Positions 1 to 5,841 of a DNA stretch of 8,394 nucleotides are shown here, in pieces. Under the pieces are notes generated by a model. The model did no database searches. It worked only from the letters and a program-made list of their open reading frames with translations, and was not told the DNA's origin. The first letter of the stretch is position 1. Every line of letters starts with the position of its first letter. Both the position numbers and the translations under genes were made by a program. Origin of the DNA: Clostridia bacterium (GTDB taxonomy: Bacteria; Bacillota; Clostridia; Oscillospirales; CAG-272); the NCBI GenBank assembly GCA_017540285.1, contig JAFYBI010000259.1:1-8394 (forward strand), in the 5' to 3' direction.

Positions 1-511
1 GCGCCGGGAAGTCGACGGTCGGGTGGCGCAGGTCCCCGGTGAAGAGGATGCGCTTCCCCTCGGCCTCGACGAAGAACGAATAGGCGTTTTTGCAGTGCTG
101 ATTCGGCACCGCGGTGATCCGGATCCTGTCGTCCTCGTAGGTCACGCCCTCCCTGACGGTGCCGAGGGTGATGCCCTCGCGCAGTCCGCCGCTCTGATTC
201 ACCGCGATCCATGCCTTCATCGGCGGGATCATGTCCTCGTCGGGCAGCAGAACGGTCGGGGTGGCGGATTTGAAATACCAGTTCACGAGATCCACAAAGG
301 AAATCACGCCGTTGGTGTGGTCGCCGTGCGGATGCGTGCAGATCACGAGGCGGACGTCGTCGATGGCGATCCCGAGGCGTCTGAGGTCCTCGATCGTCTG
401 GGTCCCCATGTCGATGATGTAGTACGCCCCGTTCACTTCGAGAAGATAGGAGGAGCAGCGGCGGTGCGGTTCCGGGACGCCGTGGCTCGTGCCGATAAAG
501 GTGATTCTCAT
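1..511 (-). CDS. MBL-fold metallo-hydrolase, 3' end beyond window
   Basis: This is the first 170 residues of a metallo-beta-lactamase-fold hydrolase; the reading frame is open to the left edge, so the C-terminus is missing. The N-terminus (MRITFIGTSHGVPEPHRRCS) is the usual first strand and turn of small soluble MBL hydrolases, followed by YYIIDMG near 30-36. The metal-binding signature is HPHGDH at residues 60-65 (HxHxDH). Later come NQH near 135 and FTGDL shortly before the edge, which fit the third histidine region and the bridging aspartate of the fold. The start is ATG at 511, with GGAGG five bases upstream. It lies 18 nt downstream of the pepF stop, so the two are probably co-transcribed. 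Substrate cannot be read from the sequence: the superfamily includes phosphodiesterases, nucleases and thioesterases. The fold is confident, the specific role is not. Confidence 0.88.
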   Translation of the reverse strand, partial: MRITFIGTSHGVPEPHRRCSSYLLEVNGAYYIIDMGTQTIEDLRRLGIAIDDVRLVICTHPHGDHTNGVISFVDLVNWYFKSATPTVLLPDEDMIPPMKAWIAVNQSGGLREGITLGTVREGVTYEDDRIRITAVPNQHCKNAYSFFVEAEGKRILFTGDLRHPTVDFPA

Positions 512-529
512 ATGACCCTCCTTCAGTCT

Positions 530-2305
530 TCAGTCAAAGAGCTTTGCGAGCTCGTCGATCGTCTTGCCGAATTCCTTCATCGCGCCTGCGACCACCTCGG
601 GGGAGGTCAGGTCCACGCCTGCGATCTTCAGCTCGTTGATCGGATAATCCGAGCCGCCGGTCGAAAGGAATTTCAGATAGTTCTCCGCGTCCCCGGTCTC
701 GAAGATGCGGGAGGCGAGGTACACGGCGGAGCAGAAGCCCGTCGCGTAGACATACACATAGAACGCGCGGTAGAAGTGCGGGATGTACGCCCATTCGTAC
801 CGGATCTCCTCGCGGATCGCGGCGTTCGGATAATAGGTCTTTTCGAGGTCCTCGTAGAGCCCCGAGAGCCAGTCCGCCGTGAGCGGGATCCCGGAGGCCT
901 CGGCTTCGTGAGCCCGGTACTCGAATTCCGCGAACAGGGTCTGACGGAACACCGTCGTCCGGAAGCCCTCGAGGAAGTGGTTGAGGACATAGGCTCTTCT
1001 CTTCGGATCGGTCTCAACGGAGAGGAGGTATTTCGTGAGGAGCACTTCGTTGACGGTCGAGGCCACTTCCGCGACGAGGAGCTTGTAGCCGTGGTTCGCG
1101 AAGTCCTGCGCCTCGGAGGAGAGGTAGGAGTGCATCGCGTGGCCGAGCTCGTGCGCCAGGGTGAAGGCATCGTCGAGGGTGCCGGCGTAGTTGAGCTTCA
1201 CGAAGGGATGCACGCCGTAGACGCCCGCCGAGAACGCGCCGGATTCCTTGCCGGGGGTCTCGTAGACGTCGATCCAGTTTTCGCGGTATGCGCGCGCGAT
1301 CACGGCCTGATACGCCTCACCGAGCGGCTTCACGGCTTCGAGGACGAGCCGCTTCGCCTCCTCGTAGGGCATCGGCCAGTCGACGTCCGCGACCATCGGG
1401 CAGTAGAGGTCGTACACGTCGAGCTTATCGAGCGCGAGGACCTTTCGGCGCAGGTCGAGATACTTCCGCATCATCGGGACGGCGTTGTGGATCGCCCCGA
1501 TCAGGGCGTCGTAGACCTGCTCCGGCACGTTTGCGTTCGCGAGGGAAGCCGCTCTCGCGGACGGATAGCCGCGGAGGGAGGCGAAGAGGTTGTCCTGCTT
1601 CACGGAGCCGCCGTAGAGGGAAGCGAAGGTGCCCTTGTATGCGCCGTAGGTCCCGAACATCGCCCGGAACGCCGCGTCGCGGACCTCCTTCTTCCCGCTC
1701 TCGCGCCGGACATGGAAGTTCCCGGCGGTGAGCTCCGTTTCCAGGCCGTCCTCGCCGAGGCTCTTCGGGAGCTTCATCTCGACGTTGGTGAACATCTGGT
1801 AGGTATTCGAGGGCGTCGCGGTGATCTTGCGCACGGCGGCGAGGATCCCTTCGGATCTCTCGTCGAGGACGTGATCGCGCAGGCGGGTGGCGTCCTCGAT
1901 GAGGTGGCGGACCTTTGCGAGCGCGCCGTCCTCGAGGTATTCGGCGAGCGTTTCGGCCGGGATCGCCATGAGCTCGGGATCGAAGAAGGACAGGGCCGCG
2001 CCCGCCTTCACGGAGAGGGCTTCGACCTTCTCGGACCGTTCGAGGAACGCGGTGTCCCCGCCGTCGATCGCCTTGCCGAGGAACGCGTAGCTCCCGACGA
2101 GACTCATTTTTTCTTCAAACGCATGGATGGTGTCGTAGGCTTTCGCGAGGGCCTCTGCGCTCTGGCCGAGGGTGCCTTTCAGCGCGGCGAGCGAGGGGAT
2201 GGCTGCGGCGCATGCGTCGTAGGCTGCCTGCCAGTCCTCGGGCGAGGCAAAGAGGTCGGTCAGCTGCCATTTGTATTCTTCCGGGATTTCGGTGCGGTTT
2301 TTCAT
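530..2305 (-). CDS. pepF: Oligoendopeptidase F (M3 family zinc metallopeptidase)
   Basis: A cytoplasmic zinc peptidase of family M3 (PepF/oligoendopeptidase F) that cleaves short peptides, probably in peptide turnover. The zinc site is HELGH at residues 385-389, continuing AMHSY, with the third ligand in VAEVAS (Glu about 413); this is the HExxH plus distal Glu arrangement of M3. Upstream are the PepF-like N-terminal helical region (EEYKWQLTDLF) and GVHPFVKLNYAGTLDDAFTLAHE leading into the catalytic helix. The C-terminal third contains the YYPNAAIREEIRYEWAYIPH-type segment and the FYVYVYATGF stretch usual in this family. The length of 591 aa matches the family norm of about 600, and there is no signal peptide. 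Two in-frame ATGs lie 6 nt apart (2311 and 2305). I chose 2305 because GGAGG then sits 9 nt upstream; for 2311 the gap is only 3 nt. The MBL hydrolase follows after 18 nt. Confidence 0.96.
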   Translation of the reverse strand: MKNRTEIPEEYKWQLTDLFASPEDWQAAYDACAAAIPSLAALKGTLGQSAEALAKAYDTIHAFEEKMSLVGSYAFLGKAIDGGDTAFLERSEKVEALSVKAGAALSFFDPELMAIPAETLAEYLEDGALAKVRHLIEDATRLRDHVLDERSEGILAAVRKITATPSNTYQMFTNVEMKLPKSLGEDGLETELTAGNFHVRRESGKKEVRDAAFRAMFGTYGAYKGTFASLYGGSVKQDNLFASLRGYPSARAASLANANVPEQVYDALIGAIHNAVPMMRKYLDLRRKVLALDKLDVYDLYCPMVADVDWPMPYEEAKRLVLEAVKPLGEAYQAVIARAYRENWIDVYETPGKESGAFSAGVYGVHPFVKLNYAGTLDDAFTLAHELGHAMHSYLSSEAQDFANHGYKLLVAEVASTVNEVLLTKYLLSVETDPKRRAYVLNHFLEGFRTTVFRQTLFAEFEYRAHEAEASGIPLTADWLSGLYEDLEKTYYPNAAIREEIRYEWAYIPHFYRAFYVYVYATGFCSAVYLASRIFETGDAENYLKFLSTGGSDYPINELKIAGVDLTSPEVVAGAMKEFGKTIDELAKLFD

Positions 2306-2312
2306 AGGCATT

Positions 2313-2320
2313 CTCCTCCC
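2313..2320 (-). promoter_or_regulatory. Ribosome binding site of pepF
   Basis: GGGAGGAG on the minus strand. It decides between two in-frame ATG codons: the GGAGG core is 3 nt from the ATG at 2311 and 9 nt from the ATG at 2305, so the downstream ATG is favoured. Confidence 0.8.
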
Positions 2321-2346
2321 TATTGTTCTGATTCGTGATTCAACTT

Positions 2347-2356
2347 TGACCGGTCA
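2347..2356. other. 10-bp perfect palindrome (TGACCGGTCA) in the gap before pepF
   Basis: The gap between the methyltransferase stop and the pepF start (2306-2362) contains TGACCGGTCA, a perfect 10-bp palindrome. The flanking bases do not extend the symmetry. It is not followed by a T-run, so it does not look like a terminator. It could be a small operator, but a palindrome of this length can also arise by chance and no partner site was seen. No -35/-10 pair with normal spacing was found in this gap. Confidence 0.25.
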
Positions 2357-2362
2357 TGTGCT

Positions 2363-2689
2363 CTAAAGATCGGTGAAATAGATCTCGTTTTCCTGAAGCA
2401 GGAAATGCTTCCGGAGCGCGGAAAGATCTTCCTCATGCTTTGTGGCGAAAAGAAAATCGCTTTTCGCAAGGCGGAAAAGCCGGAAACCCGGCAGAACATT
2501 TTTCCAGAACCGGATCGCTTTTCCCGATATGTCCTCGTACAGATTGACGTCCCCGCTCAGAACATCGCGGACATCCTTCCCTTTTCCGTCGATCACATGC
2601 ATGTTTGCGGTTACGATCAGCCGGGTGAAGTCGCGGTTCAGCGCCGTGCTCCAGAACGGATCCATATACCCGACCTTGTCATGATTCAT
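2363..2689 (-). CDS. C-terminal part of a split SAM-methyltransferase-like protein
   Basis: A 108-residue frame starting at an ATG that overlaps the upstream stop as ATGA. It has no recognisable Shine-Dalgarno: the bases before it are AACCCCTTT. The protein starts MNHDKVGYMDPFW. It has a strand-like segment FTRLIVTANM (21-30), a helix-rich middle, and a hydrophobic pair FRLFRLAKSDFLFAT (69-83). These would supply strand 5 and the strand 6/7 hairpin that a class I methyltransferase needs and that the upstream frame lacks. I therefore read it as the C-terminal half of the same protein, displaced by a single-base frameshift in the CCCC/TTT run at about 2690-2697. The alternative is a genuine small second gene translationally coupled through ATGA. 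GC is near 50% where I counted a line, lower than in the genes around it. I do not recognise a family by name. Confidence 0.65.
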   Translation of the reverse strand: MNHDKVGYMDPFWSTALNRDFTRLIVTANMHVIDGKGKDVRDVLSGDVNLYEDISGKAIRFWKNVLPGFRLFRLAKSDFLFATKHEEDLSALRKHFLLQENEIYFTDL

Positions 2690-3249
2690 AAAGGGGTTAT
2701 CACATTGGACAAAATCGCCAGATGGCGTGCTTCTGCCTCGATGGGGAAAGGATATTTCTTTCTCAGATAAACGATCCGGTCTCCCCAGAGCGGGTACAGT
2801 ACTTCGTTGATTTCTTCCGGTTCGGGATCGAAATGATCGAGGTAGCTGTGAAACAGCTCGACGTCGATTCCGATATAGCTGCACGCCGGCTGTCGTGCGA
2901 GCATGAGCCCCTGCAGAAAGCTGCCGCATCCGATATCATAGAAGCATGTGAGGCCGAGTTTCTCACCGAGCGAGAAAAAAGCACGGTATCGGGTCATGCA
3001 TCCGGTGTAATTCTCGTCCGCTGCAGCGACGCGCCGGTACAGCCCCATGACGTTTTTTTCATTTTTTCCTTCCGTATTCGGCAGCCTCCGAAGATCGGGA
3101 AACAGCTTCCCGCATAAATCGAAAGATATGTGCGGATGAAAAAGATCCCACAAACGCCTGAATTCCTCATCTGTCAGCCGTTCGATATCCGCTTTCGGGA
3201 AGTTTTTGTAGATATCTGCGTTCAGTGCGCCGGTCTCTGATCGGTCCAT
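2686..3249 (-). CDS. N-terminal part of a split class I SAM-methyltransferase-like protein
   Basis: A 187-residue frame starting MDRSETGALN. It has about 100 residues of mostly helical N-terminal region, then a Rossmann-type SAM-binding core. Motif I is FYDIGCGSFLQG (103-114), the next strand with its acidic end is YIGIDVE (125-131), the third is RIVYL (158-162) and the fourth is LAILSN (177-182). The frame stops right after strand 4 (VITPL), so the fold is incomplete; a class I methyltransferase has seven strands. The missing part appears in the next frame, which begins inside this stop codon. The start at 3249 was chosen over an upstream ATG at 3354 because GGGAGG sits 4 nt before it and because the longer form would overlap the GDPD gene by about 90 nt. 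It starts 14 nt after the GDPD stop, implying co-translation. Target molecule unknown. Confidence is high for the SAM-binding fold, moderate for gene structure. Confidence 0.75.
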   Translation of the reverse strand: MDRSETGALNADIYKNFPKADIERLTDEEFRRLWDLFHPHISFDLCGKLFPDLRRLPNTEGKNEKNVMGLYRRVAAADENYTGCMTRYRAFFSLGEKLGLTCFYDIGCGSFLQGLMLARQPACSYIGIDVELFHSYLDHFDPEPEEINEVLYPLWGDRIVYLRKKYPFPIEAEARHLAILSNVITPL

Positions 3250-3263
3250 AACGCCTCCCGGGT

Positions 3264-4097
3264 TTATCCCCTGTATCTTCTCCCCGTCTTCTCGAGGAAG
3301 CGGGACACGCTGCCGATCCAGTCGGTCTGGATGATGTCGAACCGGTCGGCGCACCAGCCCCAGCCGAATTCCGGATCGCCGAGGATCGCCGCGTCGTCGG
3401 AATGTCCCGCGGAGAGGACCGCCCGGTAATCGTACACGATGGCGTTCACCCAGCAGAGCTTGCCGTCCTTATGTAAGAGCTCCCGGTATGCCTCGGAGGC
3501 CGTGTCGTCTTCCTCCGTCTTGAAGAGAAGCTCCGTCCCGATGTAGTTGATGTTTCGGCTTTTCAGCATTTCGTGCGTGTCGCCCGTCTTCGAGATGACC
3601 GGCAGGAACTGGATGTCCGGGGCGTAGGTCTCGACGACGTCGAGCTGCTCCTTCCGCGGCGAGCATTTGAGGATGATCTGGTCCTTCATGTCGTGCCGCT
3701 TCACGCATTCAATGATCTCCGCCGGATTGTCGCCGAACTTGTCCACGTTGATGTAGCAGCGTCCCTTGAGATGTTCGAGGACCTCGTCGAGGGTATTCAC
3801 GCCGAGCTCGGTCCGGGTGCCGTCCACGTTGCAGAGCCTGAGCTCCCGCACCTGCGCCGCCGTCATCTTCGGGATGCGCACGTCTTCGCAGAACTGCCGC
3901 CGCTCCATGCCGGGATGGAAGATGAACAGCTCGCCGTCCGCCGATTTGGTCACGTCGAGCTCGACCATGTCCGCCCCTTCGGCGATGGCGAAGTCAAACG
4001 ATGCGATGGTGTTGCACGGGATGTTTCCGCCGAAGATCCCGCGATGCGCGCAGAGGATGATCCGTTCCTGCGCAGTTTCCCGGATGTCGAATTTCAT
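3264..4097 (-). CDS. Glycerophosphodiester phosphodiesterase family protein
   Basis: A 277-residue GDPD-family TIM-barrel protein. Family members hydrolyse glycerophosphodiesters, such as deacylated phospholipid head groups, to glycerol-3-phosphate and an alcohol; some act on other phosphodiesters. The N-terminal signature is clear: CAHRG (16-20, catalytic His18 and Arg19), NTIASFDFAIAEGAD (29-43), VELDVTKSADG (45-55, metal ligands Glu46 and Asp48), then FIFHPG with His61 as the second catalytic histidine. Most relatives have His-Asp here; this one has His-Pro. CYINVDKFG further on replaces the common ExK strand with VDK, and the end FDIIQTDWIGSVSRFLE is the usual TD-containing last strand and helix. 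There is no signal peptide or membrane segment, so it is probably cytoplasmic. The start at ATG 4097 has AGGAG six bases upstream. It lies 28 nt after the flippase gene and 14 nt before the methyltransferase. Exact substrate not determinable. Confidence 0.9.
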   Translation of the reverse strand: MKFDIRETAQERIILCAHRGIFGGNIPCNTIASFDFAIAEGADMVELDVTKSADGELFIFHPGMERRQFCEDVRIPKMTAAQVRELRLCNVDGTRTELGVNTLDEVLEHLKGRCYINVDKFGDNPAEIIECVKRHDMKDQIILKCSPRKEQLDVVETYAPDIQFLPVISKTGDTHEMLKSRNINYIGTELLFKTEEDDTASEAYRELLHKDGKLCWVNAIVYDYRAVLSAGHSDDAAILGDPEFGWGWCADRFDIIQTDWIGSVSRFLEKTGRRYRG

Positions 4098-4125
4098 GAT
4101 GATCTCCTTTCGGATCGGTTTTCGT

Positions 4126-5721
4126 TCAGTGTCTTCTCATGGTTTTCAGCTCGCGGAGGGTGACGATGCGGAAGAGGAAGATCAGGGCGAGGTAGACGCA
4201 TCCCGCCGCCGCGATCGAGACGAGGCCGCCCATCCGCACGCCGAGCCTGCCCTCCAGCGGGATGGCGAGGAAATACGCCGCCGCGCCCATGAGCAGCGCC
4301 GCAGCCGCCGTCTTCACCACGTTGACGAGGATCGGCTTCGCGCAGCCCTTCATGTAGGAGCGCAGGAAGAAGAGGTTCATCGCAATCATGACCACGTAGC
4401 AGACGCAGGTGGCGATCGGCGCGCCCTTGATGTTGAGATCGGGACGGCTGACGAGGACGGTCGTCAGGATGCACTTGATGACGCCGCCGACCGTCAGGCT
4501 CACGAGCGGCAGGTTGACCCGCCCGAACGCCTGGAGGATCGCGCCGGTGATCGAGACCACGGCGTAGAGCACCACGGCGATGCCAAAGGTCGCGAGCATG
4601 ACGGAGCCGTTTTCCACGTCCCCCCGCGGATACAGGATCCGGAAAATCGGCTCCGAAAGGACGAACATGCCGATCCCGGAGGGCAGCGCGAGCATCAGAG
4701 AATATTTGAAGCAGTTGGTCATGTTCTTCTTCACGCCTTCGCGGTCCCGGGCCGTGTACGCCGCCGTCAGGACGGGCAGGATGCTCACGGTGAAGGGCAC
4801 GATGAACGCGGACGGGAAGTTGAAGACCTTCTTCGCGTTGCCGAACACGCCGTTGAGCGCTTTCGCCGCCGGATACCCGAAGTCGAGTCCGGAGAGGAAG
4901 AACGGCCCGACCTTGAGTCCCTTCTGCAAAAGCCCCATGATGATGACGTCGTCGATGACGTTTACGACGCTCATGACGGACGCGCCGAGGGACACGGGGA
5001 TCGCAATGCGGAAGAGTTCCTTCACGATCTGTCGGTCAGAGCGGACCTCCATGCCCGCGAGCGCGGTGCCGCGGCTGAAGCGCTTTTTGCTGAAGAGGAG
5101 GAAGACCACGGCCAGCACCGCGCCGAGGGACACGCCCGAAATGGCGGCCGCGGACGAGGTGGAGTCCCCCGCTCCGGCCCGCACCACGACGACGGCCAGC
5201 GCGATCCCGAGGCCGAGCTTGACCACCGCTTCGATGACCTGCGAAACGGCGGTGTAGATCATGATGGAATGCCCCTGGAAATAGCCGCGCATGCCGGACA
5301 TCAGGAACGCGCAGAAGGCGGTCACCGCGAGGACGCGGATGGAGAAGCCGGCATCCGGATTGTGGATCATCGCGGCGAGCCAGTCGCCGAAGACGAACAT
5401 GAAGAGCGCGACGAAGGCGCCGATCATGGCGAAGAGCCGCAGGGAGACCTTGTAGATCCGCTCGGCCTCGTCCCGGTTCCCGCGCACCAGCGTTTCGGAG
5501 ACCATCCGGGACACCGCGACGGGAAGGCCCGCGGAGGCGAGCACGGCGAAGAGATTGTAGACGTTGTACGCGCTGTAAAAGACGCCCATGCCCCCGTCGC
5601 CGAGGATCCGCGCGATGGGGAAGGTGAAGAGCAGTCCCGCGAGCTTGACGAACGCCGTGGACACCGTCAGAATGAACGCCCCTTCGAGGAAGGAGCCCCG
5701 TGTTGCAGCAGAGTTTTTCAG
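4126..5721 (-). CDS. SpoVB/MurJ-like flippase of the MOP superfamily (polysaccharide biosynthesis protein)
   Basis: A polytopic membrane protein of 531 residues in the MVF/PST part of the MOP exporter superfamily (SpoVB, YtgP/MurJ relatives), expected to flip lipid-linked saccharides such as cell-wall precursors across the cytoplasmic membrane. Family landmarks from the chosen start: FLEGAFILTVSTAFVKLAGL (11-30, first membrane segment), ARILGDGGMGVF (37-48), GLPVAVSRMVSE (65-76), RGYFQGHSIMIYTAVSQVIE (145-164), followed by repeated hydrophobic segments to the C-terminus, consistent with about 14 helices. The length matches the family. The start is uncommon. The frame also runs upstream to a TTG at 5784, but that lies inside the promoter. 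Below the promoter the only well-placed initiator is CTG at 5721, seven bases after AGAAGG, and it gives the expected short N-terminus (Met-Lys-Asn-Ser). Which saccharide carrier it moves cannot be read here. The family is confident, the start moderately so. Confidence 0.9.
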   Translation of the reverse strand: MKNSAATRGSFLEGAFILTVSTAFVKLAGLLFTFPIARILGDGGMGVFYSAYNVYNLFAVLASAGLPVAVSRMVSETLVRGNRDEAERIYKVSLRLFAMIGAFVALFMFVFGDWLAAMIHNPDAGFSIRVLAVTAFCAFLMSGMRGYFQGHSIMIYTAVSQVIEAVVKLGLGIALAVVVVRAGAGDSTSSAAAISGVSLGAVLAVVFLLFSKKRFSRGTALAGMEVRSDRQIVKELFRIAIPVSLGASVMSVVNVIDDVIIMGLLQKGLKVGPFFLSGLDFGYPAAKALNGVFGNAKKVFNFPSAFIVPFTVSILPVLTAAYTARDREGVKKNMTNCFKYSLMLALPSGIGMFVLSEPIFRILYPRGDVENGSVMLATFGIAVVLYAVVSITGAILQAFGRVNLPLVSLTVGGVIKCILTTVLVSRPDLNIKGAPIATCVCYVVMIAMNLFFLRSYMKGCAKPILVNVVKTAAAALLMGAAAYFLAIPLEGRLGVRMGGLVSIAAAGCVYLALIFLFRIVTLRELKTMRRH

Positions 5722-5728
5722 AACAAAA

Positions 5729-5734
5729 CCTTCT
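5729..5734 (-). promoter_or_regulatory. Ribosome binding site supporting a CTG start for the flippase
   Basis: AGAAGG on the minus strand, separated by seven bases (TTTTGTT) from CTG at 5721. No in-frame ATG, GTG or TTG exists between the predicted transcription start and this CTG. The TTG inside the spacer is in another frame and meets TGA two codons later. Confidence 0.6.
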
Positions 5735-5772
5735 TTTCTGTGTAATGGATTTCGGTGGATGGATCCTTCCCT

Positions 5773-5801
5773 ATCATAGCACAATTCCCGGGGAAAGTCA
5801 A
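5773..5801 (-). promoter_or_regulatory. Sigma-A/sigma-70 type promoter for the flippase gene
   Basis: The minus strand reads TTGACT (5801-5796), a 17-base spacer, then TATGAT (5778-5773). Each box has one mismatch to consensus and the spacing is ideal. TG one base before the -10 box gives an extended -10. The expected transcription start is near 5766, leaving a leader of about 45 nt before the CTG at 5721. It lies in the gap after the sbcC stop at 5842 and would drive the flippase and probably the genes after it. Confidence 0.85.
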
Positions 5802-5841
5802 TGAAGGAAATGAAATCCGCGCTGCCGGAGGCCGGGATGGA

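Noticed and set aside
23..2338. A 771-codon open frame on the plus strand opposite pepF and the MBL gene
   Set aside because: It is antisense to two genes with clear catalytic motifs and has the repetitive Arg/Glu/Val/His-rich composition of a high-GC shadow frame. It has no recognisable domain.
2366..2388. Inverted repeat AGATC...GATCT at the end of the methyltransferase frame
   Set aside because: A 5-bp stem with a 9-base loop inside the coding end and no T-run; not convincing as a terminator.
2690..2929. Upstream extension of the short methyltransferase C-terminal frame to an ATG at 2929
   Set aside because: The extra 80 residues are Arg/Ser-rich shadow sequence overlapping the upstream methyltransferase core, so the ATG at 2689 or a frameshift is more sensible.
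3766..5745. A 659-codon plus-strand open frame opposite the flippase
   Set aside because: It is antisense to a well-conserved membrane protein. Its Asp/His/Glu/Arg-rich translation mirrors hydrophobic codons on the other strand.
5822..5838. Possible sbcC terminator (CCGG-rich short inverted repeat after the stop)
   Set aside because: The stem is only about 4 bp and no T-run follows on the minus strand.
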